A stretch of 10,093 bases of DNA from Spirochaetota bacterium (GCA_029562045.1 JAKQWJ010000053.1:1-10093), one strand, 5' to 3'. Shown: positions 1 to 6,441, counted from the first letter of the stretch. The notes: generated by a model not told the origin, from the sequence alone. A program made the numbers and translations.

Positions 1-1046
1 AGCGCCGTAAGGACCACCGTCACCTGCTGGGAGAAGCTCAGGCTCTGGCCGATGGCGAAGGCCACGAAGAGGGCGCAGACGCCCTGATAGATGGCGGTCC
101 CGTCCATGTTGACCGTGGCGCCCAGGGGCAGGGTGAAAGATGCGATGCTCCGGGGGGCCCCCAGGTTGTCCTCGGTGTTCTGCATGGTCACCGGCAGGGT
201 CCCGGCGGAACTCCGGGTGACGAAGGCCGTCAGCATGGCCTCCCGCCCGCCTTTCAGGAACTTGAGGAAACTGAGCTTGTTGATGGCCAGAAACCCGCCG
301 TAGGTCAGCACCAGGTGCACCACCAGGGAGATGTAGACCGTCAGGGTTACCATCCCCAGCGGGCCGAATGCTTTGGCGCCCTGCTGGCCGAAGACGATGG
401 CGATGAGGGCGAAAACCCCGAAGGGGGCGTACTGCAGAACGCCGTGGACGATCTTGTACATCACCTCCGCGCCGGTGTCGAAGAAGCTCAGCATCGCCCT
501 GGCCCCGTCCCTGATCTTCTGGTTGGAGCTTTCCGCCAGATAGGACAGGCCGATGCCGAAAACGATGGCGAAGAAGATGATGGGAAGGACATCACCGTCG
601 GCCAGGGATTTGACGGGGTTCCGGGGAACCAGGTTCAGAAAGGTGTCCACCAGGGCGGGCTGCTTCAGCTCCCTCCCCGCCGCCTGTCCCGCCGCCAGGT
701 TCAGCCCCAGACCGGGACGGAAGATGTTCGCGAAGATCAGGCCGATGATGATCGCCACCACCGTGGTGAACAGATAATAGATGACGATCTTCACCCCCAC
801 CCGGCCCAGCCGTGCCGGGCTGATGCTGGCGGCCCCCCCCACCAGGGACAGGAAAATCACCGGGACGACGATCATGCTCAGAAGCCGCACGAAGAGATCC
901 CCGAAGGGCTTGACCCAGGCGATCTTCGGCCCCACCACGAGGCCCACCACCGCCCCCAGCGCAAGCCCCACCAGGATCCTCATGAGCAGGTTCGACTTGA
1001 AGTACCAGTCCAGAGCTCCCTTCTTTCCAGATGCCTTGTCGCTCAT
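1..1046 (-). CDS. Sodium:dicarboxylate/amino-acid symporter (DAACS family), C-terminus cut by window edge
   Basis: Inner-membrane secondary transporter that should couple Na+ (or H+) entry to uptake of glutamate/aspartate or a C4-dicarboxylate. The 348 visible codons stay open to the left edge; relatives are about 400-430 residues, so roughly the last 70 are missing. Seen directly: hydrophobic segments throughout, the HP1 serine-rich tip RSSAGTLP at residues 278-285, and the Na+-site motif NMDGT at 313-317 followed by AIYQGV. This stretch reads very like archaeal GltPh. The missing part holds HP2 and TM8, which carry the substrate-selecting Asp/Arg/Asn residues, so amino acid versus dicarboxylate cannot be decided. 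The start at 1046 is fixed by a strong ribosome-binding site (AAGGAGGT, 5 nt spacing). The gene lies 85 nt downstream of the transaldolase-like gene on the same strand, with no clear terminator between, so co-transcription is possible. The family call is very secure. Confidence 0.95.
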   Translation of the reverse strand, partial: MSDKASGKKGALDWYFKSNLLMRILVGLALGAVVGLVVGPKIAWVKPFGDLFVRLLSMIVVPVIFLSLVGGAASISPARLGRVGVKIVIYYLFTTVVAIIIGLIFANIFRPGLGLNLAAGQAAGRELKQPALVDTFLNLVPRNPVKSLADGDVLPIIFFAIVFGIGLSYLAESSNQKIRDGARAMLSFFDTGAEVMYKIVHGVLQYAPFGVFALIAIVFGQQGAKAFGPLGMVTLTVYISLVVHLVLTYGGFLAINKLSFLKFLKGGREAMLTAFVTRSSAGTLPVTMQNTEDNLGAPRSIASFTLPLGATVNMDGTAIYQGVCALFVAFAIGQSLSFSQQVTVVLTA

Positions 1047-1074
1047 TCCAACCTCCTTGAAATGCTCTAACCTG

Positions 1075-1103
1075 ATTGTAACCTGTATTCCCCGATTGCG
1101 GAA
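1075..1103 (-). promoter_or_regulatory. Possible weak promoter for the symporter
   Basis: On the minus strand, TACAAT (1075-1080, five of six -10 matches) lies about 28 nt before the symporter start codon. The hexamer 17 nt upstream (TTCCGC) matches the -35 consensus poorly. An imperfect 6-bp inverted repeat (TATTCC/GGAATA, 1086-1105) overlaps the spacer and could be an operator. It lacks a T-run, so it is not a convincing terminator for the upstream gene. The alternative is read-through from the strong promoter at 2209-2238. Confidence 0.3.
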
Positions 1104-1131
1104 TAGCGGGCACGTTTTTTTCCGGCGAATC

Positions 1132-2175
1132 CTAGGTCAGCCGGGCCCGGCGCTCGATCACCTCGTCCAGCAGGCGGATGTACCCGTTCAGGAACATGGT
1201 CTTGAAGAGCATGACGGGCCCGAAATCGGCGAACTCCCTGGGAGCCATCCCGCCCTCTTCGTAGGCCCTCCGGAACCCCGGAAGCTTGGCGGACAGTTCC
1301 CGGACCGTCTCCTCCGGGGTGGGGAGATCCATCCGGTTCTTCACCGGCGGGTCCTTGGCGATGAGCTCCTCCGCGGTGCTCCAGTTGATGGTGATGTGCA
1401 TGTCCCCGCCGACGAAATCGGTGAAGTGCCCCAGGCCCCGGGCCCCGCCGCCCAGCATGATGCCCGGCAAACCCTTTTTTTTCAGCAGCTGGTACTGCTT
1501 TCGGGCGATGACGGCGCCCGCCTGGGCCAGAATCCCCGGGTCGATGGAAATCTTTTCGGTTTTGACGAGATCGGCGAAGTACTGGTCGAAGATCCCGGTG
1601 ATGTGGGTCACGTAGAAAGGCGGGCGGTTTCCGCTCTTCTTCGCCGCCCGGGCGTACCGTCCGCAGATGTGCACGGCCTGGGCAACGGAGAAAACCTCCG
1701 TGGCGCAGATGGGGATGTTCCTCTCCACCAGCTCCTCGATAGCCTCGTTGCCGCCGGGGACCACCGGAATTTTTGCCATGAAGTTCCTGCCCAGCTTCGC
1801 GGCCTTCAGCGATGTCTTCACCGTGTGGTCCGCGTCGTGGTCCCGCCGGGGGTCGTCCTGGATCGTCACGAAGCCTTCCCGGCCGCCGGAGGCCTTGTGC
1901 AGGGGCAGAAAACGCTCCATGATCCGGGCGCAGACGGTGTGGTACACCTTCGTTGCCGCCTTGTCCACGTTTTTCTCGGTGCCCACCACCTGATCGATGA
2001 CGCCCCGGATGTACCGGGGTTCGCTCTGCAGGAGTTTGGCGCAGTAGGACGGGTTGGTGGTGCAGTTGACGGCCCCTGCGGCGAGGGCCTTGTCCATGTC
2101 GTCGGAACTGGGGTTGTTGACCCAGAATCGGGTCTGTGTCTCGTCGTGAATCCGATGAAAATATCCGCCGGGCAT
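1132..2175 (-). CDS. Transaldolase/Fsa-family protein with altered active site (347 aa)
   Basis: Predicted cytosolic TIM-barrel protein of the transaldolase (TAL/FSA) superfamily, whose members form a Schiff base between a lysine and a ketose phosphate. Seen: TTNPS at residues 39-43 (the strand carrying Asn35 of E. coli TalB), AKIPVVPGG around Lys135 (the expected Schiff-base lysine), ATEVFSVAQAV at 158-168 (usual LLFSxAQA region) and LGGGARG with Arg246 matching the phosphate-binding Arg228 region. Aligned by eye, the catalytic Asp17 position is Asn20, the Glu96 position is Gln106 (Gln also occurs there in fructose-6-phosphate aldolase), and the second phosphate-binding arginine near TalB 181 appears to be Ile. 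The substrate may therefore differ from fructose 6-phosphate. Length is like classical transaldolases (about 310-380), longer than FSA (about 220). The start at 2175 is chosen for AAAGGAG at 5-6 nt; the in-frame ATG at 2238 lies inside the -35 box. Fold is secure, reaction uncertain. Confidence 0.85.
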   Translation of the reverse strand: MPGGYFHRIHDETQTRFWVNNPSSDDMDKALAAGAVNCTTNPSYCAKLLQSEPRYIRGVIDQVVGTEKNVDKAATKVYHTVCARIMERFLPLHKASGGREGFVTIQDDPRRDHDADHTVKTSLKAAKLGRNFMAKIPVVPGGNEAIEELVERNIPICATEVFSVAQAVHICGRYARAAKKSGNRPPFYVTHITGIFDQYFADLVKTEKISIDPGILAQAGAVIARKQYQLLKKKGLPGIMLGGGARGLGHFTDFVGGDMHITINWSTAEELIAKDPPVKNRMDLPTPEETVRELSAKLPGFRRAYEEGGMAPREFADFGPVMLFKTMFLNGYIRLLDEVIERRARLT

Positions 2176-2208
2176 GATGGTCTCCTTTTTGAAAGGTGGA
2201 ATGGGCTT

Positions 2209-2238
2209 ATTATACGCGCAGCTTTCCCGGCCTGTCAA
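2209..2238 (-). promoter_or_regulatory. Consensus sigma-70 promoter of the transaldolase-like gene
   Basis: Reading the minus strand, TTGACA (2233-2238) and TATAAT (2209-2214) are both perfect matches, separated by 18 nt. The predicted transcript start is near 2202, giving a leader of about 27 nt with an AAAGGAG ribosome-binding site before the ATG at 2175. This should be a strong promoter with little need for an activator. Confidence 0.85.
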
Positions 2239-2303
2239 ATCGGCCCATCAAGCCGGCCGCGCCCGAGACCGATGGAAGAAAGGGGGGATTTGTCCTTTTC
2301 CAT

Positions 2304-2332
2304 TTGACTCCCGACCCGGCGTGCGTTAGGAT
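2304..2332 (+). promoter_or_regulatory. Sigma-70-type promoter of the small lysine-rich gene
   Basis: TTGACT (2304-2309, five of six) and TAGGAT (2327-2332, four of six) are separated by 17 nt. The predicted start is near 2339, about 28 nt before the ATG at 2367. It is divergent from the promoter at 2209-2238, with about 65 nt between the two -35 boxes. Confidence 0.6.
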
Positions 2333-2366
2333 TGAAGCGGAACGATTGGAAATCCGGAGGGTTCCC

Positions 2367-2483
2367 ATGGCAGAGCATAAAAGGTTTCGAAAAGAAGAAA
2401 AGAAGGCTCCCCAGAAATCCATAAAGGACAAGCGCAAGGAGAAAAAAGAGAAGGGGAAAAGCTCCAACATCCCCGCATCCTAA
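2367..2483 (+). CDS. Small lysine-rich basic protein, 38 aa, function unknown
   Basis: I do not recognise a named family. The product has 12 Lys, 3 Arg and 1 His against 6 acidic residues, with no hydrophobic segment or signal peptide. Residues 5-31 are almost entirely charged and could be helical or disordered, with a serine/proline-containing tail. Such composition suits a nucleic-acid, ribosome or polyphosphate-binding peptide, but that is inference from charge only. Three signals support a real gene: a promoter at 2304-2332, a ribosome-binding site CCGGAGG ending 6 nt before the ATG, and a clean stop that meets the stop of the convergent acyltransferase gene. The longer in-frame start at 2196 is rejected because it would lie upstream of the promoter and inside the leader of the divergent transaldolase-like gene. 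The stop TAA (2481-2483) overlaps the opposite-strand stop TAG (2480-2482). Confidence 0.65.
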   Translation: MAEHKRFRKEEKKAPQKSIKDKRKEKKEKGKSSNIPAS

Positions 2484-3388
2484 GCTTCGCCGGCCTCATC
2501 CAGGCCCTGGAGGTTCAGTTCCCGCAGGATCTCCGGAGAGAGGTCGGGCTTTTTCAGCAGCTCTTCCGGGTTTTCCAGCAGGTCCTTGAACATCTCGATG
2601 GCCCGGGCGCAGTAGATGCCCTCGGAGATCCGGTCGTCCAGGCTGTAGTTGATGATCAGCACATCCTCCGCCCGGATGCTCCCGTCATCCGCCACCACCG
2701 GCGCCTTCTTGACCTTGCCGATGGAGGCGAAGATCGAGGCGTTGCCCCATTCGTAGAGATGGTGGAACGGCGCGTCCATCCCGACGCTCCCCAGATTGGC
2801 CACGTAAATGCTGGTAAAAAGAGGGTCCAGTTCGATCATGCTCCGGGGCGCGAGGCCGAAATAATCCAGGAACCGGAAGGCCCCCACCACCAGGTTCAGG
2901 GCGAACCGGGGAAGCCGGGTGAAGAAATCGATCTCCCTGTCGCTTTCGTTGCCCTCCTCGTCCCGGGCCTTGCCCACCTCCCTGTTGACCTTGCCGACGA
3001 TGGTTTCCAGGGTCTCGAAGGGGCTGAAGCTTATCTTGGCGTTGGTCTCCCGGGCCTCTTCGGTGAGCTTTTTCTTGACGATGAAGGATATCTGGATCCG
3101 GTTCCTCTGATAGATCCGCTGTCCGGAGATGAAGCGGTTCAGCTGGGGCCGAAGCGCCAGAGTCCTGACCAGGGCGCAGAGGATGATATGAAAAACGGTG
3201 ATGCGGATGCCGTTGCCGGCGTTTTCCTTCCCGTATTTCCGGATGAATTCCAGGGTCTTCCTGATCCGTATCTGGTGGGAAAAATAGATGATCGACTCGT
3301 TCCTCCCCCGCATGACGAAAGGGTTTATGATCCGGAAAGAAGGAAGCCCCCTGATCAGATTGCCGTCGCACCGTTTCCGCGTTCCCAT
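2480..3388 (-). CDS. Stand-alone 2-oxoacid dehydrogenase E2-type acyltransferase domain protein (302 aa)
   Basis: Resembles the catalytic (CAT-like) domain of dihydrolipoamide acyltransferases. Seen: the N-terminal half with the LxxRPQLNRFISGQRIYQRNRIQISFIVKK-type segment at about residues 78-107, the mid-domain FTSIYVANLGSVGMDAPFHHL at about 191-211, GKVKKAPVV at 224-232, and a C-terminal block NYSLDDRISEG at 247-257 followed by an amphipathic helix. There is no lipoyl domain, no E1/E3-binding domain and no neighbouring dehydrogenase subunit, so it is unlikely to belong to a pyruvate or branched-chain complex. The classical DHRxxDG motif reads DDRISEG: the catalytic His is Asp252 and the Asp is Glu256. 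It may transfer an acyl group by another mechanism or be catalytically inactive. The start at 3388 is supported by AAAGGAG about 6 nt upstream; a GTG one codon earlier is possible. Fold fairly secure, function unknown. Confidence 0.85.
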   Translation of the reverse strand: MGTRKRCDGNLIRGLPSFRIINPFVMRGRNESIIYFSHQIRIRKTLEFIRKYGKENAGNGIRITVFHIILCALVRTLALRPQLNRFISGQRIYQRNRIQISFIVKKKLTEEARETNAKISFSPFETLETIVGKVNREVGKARDEEGNESDREIDFFTRLPRFALNLVVGAFRFLDYFGLAPRSMIELDPLFTSIYVANLGSVGMDAPFHHLYEWGNASIFASIGKVKKAPVVADDGSIRAEDVLIINYSLDDRISEGIYCARAIEMFKDLLENPEELLKKPDLSPEILRELNLQGLDEAGEA

Positions 3389-3405
3389 CACCACTCCTTT
3401 GCGCC

Positions 3406-3435
3406 AGTATAAAATCCGGCGTACAGCCGCGTCAA
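3406..3435 (-). promoter_or_regulatory. Sigma-70-type promoter of the acyltransferase-like gene
   Basis: On the minus strand, TTGACG (3430-3435, five of six) and TATACT (3406-3411, five of six) are separated by 18 nt. The transcript start should fall near 3399, leaving a leader of only about 11 nt that still contains the AAAGGAG site. The gene therefore need not depend on the upstream epimerase transcript. Confidence 0.7.
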
Positions 3436-3500
3436 TCAGGCCCTGCCGCCCGCCGGAACCCCGCTCCCCCGCCGCTTCTCCCCGATCCCCCCGAGGGGCG

Positions 3501-3515
3501 GGGACGGCCCGTCCC
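3501..3515 (-). terminator. GC-rich hairpin just after the epimerase stop, terminator-like but without a T-run
   Basis: GGGACG and CGTCCC form a 6-bp stem with a 3-nt loop starting 4 nt past the epimerase stop codon. A second short G/C inverted repeat (CCCC GA GGGG) lies near 3487-3497. Neither is followed by a T-run on the minus strand, so a Rho-independent role is doubtful. The 83-nt gap 3436-3518 holds nothing else. Confidence 0.3.
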
Positions 3516-3518
3516 GTT

Positions 3519-4538
3519 CTAAACCGGGTACAGCCCCGAGAACTTTCCGGCCCAATCCCCGTGCAGGGCCGCCAGCCGGTCTTCCAGCCGGTCCTTCTCC
3601 GGGTCCACGGCATGAGCCTCCTTTTCCCACCAGGCCAGGATTCCCGCCATGCCGTCCCGGAGGGAGGTATGGGCCCGGAAATCCGGCGCCACGGTCCGGA
3701 GCTTTCCATTGTCGAAGATTCCCGGGAAGGTCTTTTCGAAGTACAGATGGGCGCAGAGGTTCGGGGCGGCCTTATAGAGAAGCTCGCTGGGCAGATGGAG
3801 GATCCGGGGCTCCACCCCCACCAGACGGCCCAGGACGAGGTACAGGTCCTCCCAGCGGCTCAGTTCGTCGCTGGTGGCATGATACGCCTGTCCGAAGCTC
3901 CGGGGTTTTCCCAGGATCCCTTCGTAAGCCCTGGCCAGGTCCTCCACGAAGGTGAACTGCCAGGGGTTCTGACCGTCGCCGAACATCACCAGCGGCTTTC
4001 CCTTCCGGATCCGGTCCACAATGCCGTAGTTCTGCCGCAGAACCCCGATGTTCTGGGCCCCCGCCCCATAGGTCAGGGAGGGCCGGATGATGGTGACCGG
4101 CAGCCTGTCCCGCTCCAGCGCCTTCCGGATGTGGCGCTCCAATTCCGCCTTGTGAAAGGCGTAGCCGAAAACGGGGTCCTGATGGAGCTCTTCCGCGTCC
4201 TCCCGGGTGGGAAGGGTCCTGTAGGGCCTTTTATAGGCGGCGACGCTGGAGGTGATGACGATATGCCCCGCCCGCCCCCGGAAGACCCGGAGGGTCTCCT
4301 CCGCGTCGGACTCGTTGAAGCAGATCATGTCGATGACGGCGTCGAAGGTCTCGTCACCCAGAGCCTTCTCCAGTCCTCCCGGCCGGGACCGGTCTCCATG
4401 GATGGTCCTGACCCTTCCCTCGAAAGCCAGGCTCCTGGTTCCCCGGTTGAAAAGGACGACCTCATGGCCTCCGGAGACGAGCCGCGCGGTGAGGGCCCGG
4501 CTGATGACGCCGGTGCCTCCCAGAATAAGCGCCTTCAT
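3519..4538 (-). CDS. NAD(P)-dependent epimerase/dehydratase, atypical SDR family (339 aa)
   Basis: Cytosolic Rossmann-fold enzyme, probably acting on a nucleotide sugar or a related hydroxyl/keto substrate. Seen: the dinucleotide-binding loop GGTGVIS at residues 7-13, LFNRG at 29-33 (an NADP-favouring pattern common in atypical SDRs), GD at 48-49, VIDMICF at 68-74, ITSSVAAY at 95-102 with the catalytic Ser, and YAFHK at 126-130 as the YxxxK catalytic pair. IRPSLTYG at 151-158 and FTFVEDLARAY at 196-205 are typical extended-SDR segments. The third Gly of the usual GxxGxxG is Ser13. Length matches the family (about 310-350). The start at 4538 is supported by AAGGAG with 7-8 nt spacing. No sugar-pathway gene lies beside it, so the substrate cannot be named. 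It ends 130 nt upstream of the acyltransferase start; co-transcription is possible but not required. Confidence 0.92.
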   Translation of the reverse strand: MKALILGGTGVISRALTARLVSGGHEVVLFNRGTRSLAFEGRVRTIHGDRSRPGGLEKALGDETFDAVIDMICFNESDAEETLRVFRGRAGHIVITSSVAAYKRPYRTLPTREDAEELHQDPVFGYAFHKAELERHIRKALERDRLPVTIIRPSLTYGAGAQNIGVLRQNYGIVDRIRKGKPLVMFGDGQNPWQFTFVEDLARAYEGILGKPRSFGQAYHATSDELSRWEDLYLVLGRLVGVEPRILHLPSELLYKAAPNLCAHLYFEKTFPGIFDNGKLRTVAPDFRAHTSLRDGMAGILAWWEKEAHAVDPEKDRLEDRLAALHGDWAGKFSGLYPV

Positions 4539-4579
4539 GTTTCCGCTCCTTGCACAGGTATGTTCCGCTGGACCCTTAT

Positions 4580-4608
4580 ATAGTATGCGAAAAGGGGACG
4601 GACCGGAA
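4580..4608 (-). promoter_or_regulatory. Weak candidate promoter for the epimerase
   Basis: The minus strand shows an AT-rich patch with TACTAT (4580-4585, overlapping TATATAA) and a poor -35 (TTCCGG, 4603-4608) 17 nt upstream. The patch sits about 40 nt before the epimerase start codon. The match is weak; an activator or another sigma factor may be involved. Confidence 0.25.
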
Positions 4609-4616
4609 GGGGCATT

Positions 4617-4649
4617 TTTCCGCCTCCGGGACGGACGCCCGGGCGGAAA
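4617..4649. repeat. 8-bp inverted repeat in the divergent epimerase/kinase gap
   Basis: TTTCCGCC (4617-4624) and GGCGGAAA (4642-4649) are exact reverse complements, 17 nt apart. They lie between the epimerase promoter region and the strong kinase promoter. An operator for a dimeric regulator, or a hairpin in the epimerase leader if transcription starts further upstream, are both possible. No T-run follows. Confidence 0.35.
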
Positions 4650-4689
4650 GCGGATCTGCAAGGATTCGGGGAAAATGAAATAAATCTTT

Positions 4690-4718
4690 TTGACAAAATT
4701 GATATGCGGCGATATAAT
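4690..4718 (+). promoter_or_regulatory. Perfect consensus sigma-70 promoter of the histidine kinase
   Basis: TTGACA (4690-4695) and TATAAT (4713-4718) match the consensus at all twelve positions with the optimal 17-nt spacer, inside an AT-rich pocket of otherwise GC-rich DNA. The predicted transcript start is near 4723-4728. An ATG at 4704 lies within the spacer and cannot be the start for this transcript. Confidence 0.88.
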
Positions 4719-4730
4719 GAAAACGTCACG

Positions 4731-6341
4731 ATGAACGAAATGCACGAGAAGTTCGAAGATGCCATCTCCTCCCTGTCCGTGCAGCTCAGGGCTGCCGCCC
4801 GGGCCGTCAAGGTCAGGGGTGACTGCAGCAAGGCGATCATCAGCTCCGGGAACGAAAGGGAACTGCTTGCCGAGGTTTGCCGGATCCTGTCCGAAACCGG
4901 CGGCTATAAAATGATCTGGGCCGGGGACACCGACAATGCCCAAGAAAAAATCATTCGCTTCGTCACCGGCATCGGGGTGGATCCGGAACATGTGAAAGAG
5001 CTGCGGCTGAGCTGGGGGGAGGACGAGAAGGGCCAGAGCCTGGCAGGCCAGGCCATCCGATCGGGAAGGCCCGCCTCGGCCCGCAGGATCCCCTCCGACC
5101 CGGACATCTCGGAATGGCGGAAAAAGGACGCGGAAAAAAGAGGCTACGCCTCCGGGCTGGCCCTCCCCCTGATTTCCGGGGACAGGGTCATCGGGGTCCT
5201 GGTCATCAATTCCGCCGATCCCGACGCCTTCGATGAAAACGAATCGGAGCTCCTGGCGGCCCTGGCGGGGGATGTGGCCTACGGGATCTCCGCCCTCCGG
5301 GAAAAACTGGCCCGCCAGGAGGCGGAAAAAGCCCTCCGGGCCGGCAGGCGGGTTCTCCTCACCATGATCAACCACATTCCGGACACCATCTTCTATAAAG
5401 ACGCGGAGGGCCGTTACACCTTCGTCAACAAGGCCAAGATTCTGCAGGCCCGAAACTACTCTCCGGTGAAACTCATCGGCAGGACGGTCTGGGATGTCTA
5501 CCCCGGAGACCAGGCTCAGGTCTTCGACGACGAGGACCGGCGCACCCTGGAGAGCGAGGAGGGTCTGACGGTATGGGAAGAGAAAATCATCAAACCCGAC
5601 GGTTCCGTGGAATGGAGGCTCAACACCAAGGTGGCCGTCCGCGGCCCCGGCGGTAAATCCGACGGGCTCATCACCATCGGCCGGGACATCACGGCCCAGA
5701 AGAACGCCGAGGCGCTTCTGAAAAAATCCCTGGAGGAAAAGGAGATTCTGCTCCAGGAAATCCGCCATCGGACCAAAAACAACCTGACCCTGATCTCCAG
5801 CCTCCTCAATCTGGGGATGAGCGAAGTGGATAACCCGGAATGCCGGGGTGTTTTCCTCAGCGCGAAAAACCGGCTCCGCTCCATCGTCGCCCTGTATCAC
5901 CATCTGGAAAGGTCCGAATCCCTGAACGACGTGGCCCTGCACGAATATGTGAGATACCTGGCCGAAGCCATTTTTTCCACCTACACCGTGGAACCCGGCC
6001 GCATCGAGGTCCGCCTCGACCTGGCGGAGACGGTGACGGACGCCCAGAAAAGCATCCCCCTGGGCCTCATCCTGAACGAACTTCTCACCAACTCGCTGAA
6101 ATACGCCTTCCCCGAGGGCCGCAGAGGAAAGGTGGAGGTGCGGCTGGAGAACCGGGACGGCATGGCGACCCTGACCGTTTCCGACGACGGTGTCGGCCTG
6201 CCCGAGGGGTTCGACGTCGAAGACAGCCCCCGGATGGGGCTCAAGCTGGTGCAGCTGCTGGCGGAACAGATCCGGGGGCGCCCGATCTTCTCCGGCGGCC
6301 CCGGACGGGGAACCTCCGTCCGGCTGACCTTCATCCCCTGA
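4731..6341 (+). CDS. Soluble GAF-PAS-HisKA_2 sensor histidine kinase (536 aa)
   Basis: Cytosolic two-component sensor kinase with no transmembrane segment or signal peptide. Domains in order: a short N-terminal helix; a GAF domain (about 35-190), including ELLAEVCRILSETGGYKMIWAG at its start and ALPLISGDRVIGVLVINS near 144-161; a PAS domain (about 207-325) with DTIFYKDAEGRYTFVNKA and the closing ITIGRDITAQK; a HisKA_2 dimerisation domain (about 336-415) with EIRHRTKNNL, phosphoacceptor His346; and an HATPase domain with N box LNELLTNSLKY (448-458), G1 DDGVG (485-489) and G2 GGPGRGTSV (522-530). All ATP-binding motifs look intact. No response regulator is adjacent, so it is an orphan kinase. 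Ligands of the GAF and PAS domains cannot be read from sequence. The start is uncertain: 4731 or 4740 are the candidates, neither has a Shine-Dalgarno, and the promoter at 4690-4718 rules out 4704. Confidence 0.93.
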   Translation: MNEMHEKFEDAISSLSVQLRAAARAVKVRGDCSKAIISSGNERELLAEVCRILSETGGYKMIWAGDTDNAQEKIIRFVTGIGVDPEHVKELRLSWGEDEKGQSLAGQAIRSGRPASARRIPSDPDISEWRKKDAEKRGYASGLALPLISGDRVIGVLVINSADPDAFDENESELLAALAGDVAYGISALREKLARQEAEKALRAGRRVLLTMINHIPDTIFYKDAEGRYTFVNKAKILQARNYSPVKLIGRTVWDVYPGDQAQVFDDEDRRTLESEEGLTVWEEKIIKPDGSVEWRLNTKVAVRGPGGKSDGLITIGRDITAQKNAEALLKKSLEEKEILLQEIRHRTKNNLTLISSLLNLGMSEVDNPECRGVFLSAKNRLRSIVALYHHLERSESLNDVALHEYVRYLAEAIFSTYTVEPGRIEVRLDLAETVTDAQKSIPLGLILNELLTNSLKYAFPEGRRGKVEVRLENRDGMATLTVSDDGVGLPEGFDVEDSPRMGLKLVQLLAEQIRGRPIFSGGPGRGTSVRLTFIP

Positions 6342-6411
6342 ACGGCCCGGGCCGGGGCCTTCCTCTTCCAGGGCCGCCTCTGCGGCAGACCACCTTCTCC
6401 GGCGGCCCCGG
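6288..6411 (+). repeat. 17-bp direct repeat at the 3' end and just after the kinase gene
   Basis: TTCTCCGGCGGCCCCGG occurs exactly at 6288-6304 (encoding part of the G2 box) and again at 6395-6411 in the gap before the EamA gene. Flanks do not match. It may be a small partial duplication or a chance match in G/C-biased DNA. Confidence 0.3.
6343..6354 (+). terminator. GC palindrome right after the kinase stop, weak terminator candidate
   Basis: CGGCCCGGGCCG is a perfect 12-bp palindrome starting 2 nt after the stop codon, followed by a pyrimidine-rich but not T-rich stretch. A further GGCCCC/GGGGCC pair lies near 6404-6425. Rho-independent termination is not well supported. Confidence 0.25.
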
Positions 6412-6441
6412 GATTCAGAGGGGCCGGCTTCCTCCGGGAGA

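Noticed and set aside
315..1070. A 251-codon plus-strand open frame opposite the symporter
   Set aside because: His/Gln/Asp-rich shadow of the DAACS symporter, which has unmistakable NMDGT and serine-rich motifs on the minus strand.
1086..1120. Inverted repeat TATTCC/GGAATA with a nearby T-run, as a terminator
   Set aside because: The T-run follows the stem only on the plus strand, where no gene ends; on the minus strand the stem is not followed by T residues.
781..2307. A 508-codon plus-strand open frame opposite the transaldolase-like gene
   Set aside because: It is the antisense shadow of a gene with a clear family match, promoter and ribosome-binding site; its translation is low-complexity Arg/Pro/Gly-rich.
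2210..2470. An 86-codon minus-strand open frame opposite the small lysine-rich gene
   Set aside because: Its apparent hydrophobic Phe/Leu/Ser content is the complement of the Lys/Glu codons on the plus strand, which has the promoter and ribosome-binding site.
3519..5942. An 807-codon open frame on the minus strand that runs antisense through the kinase into the epimerase
   Set aside because: Only the part from 4538 down codes for a recognisable protein. The rest is antisense to the well-supported kinase, lacks family motifs, and stays open because of GC-rich codon bias.
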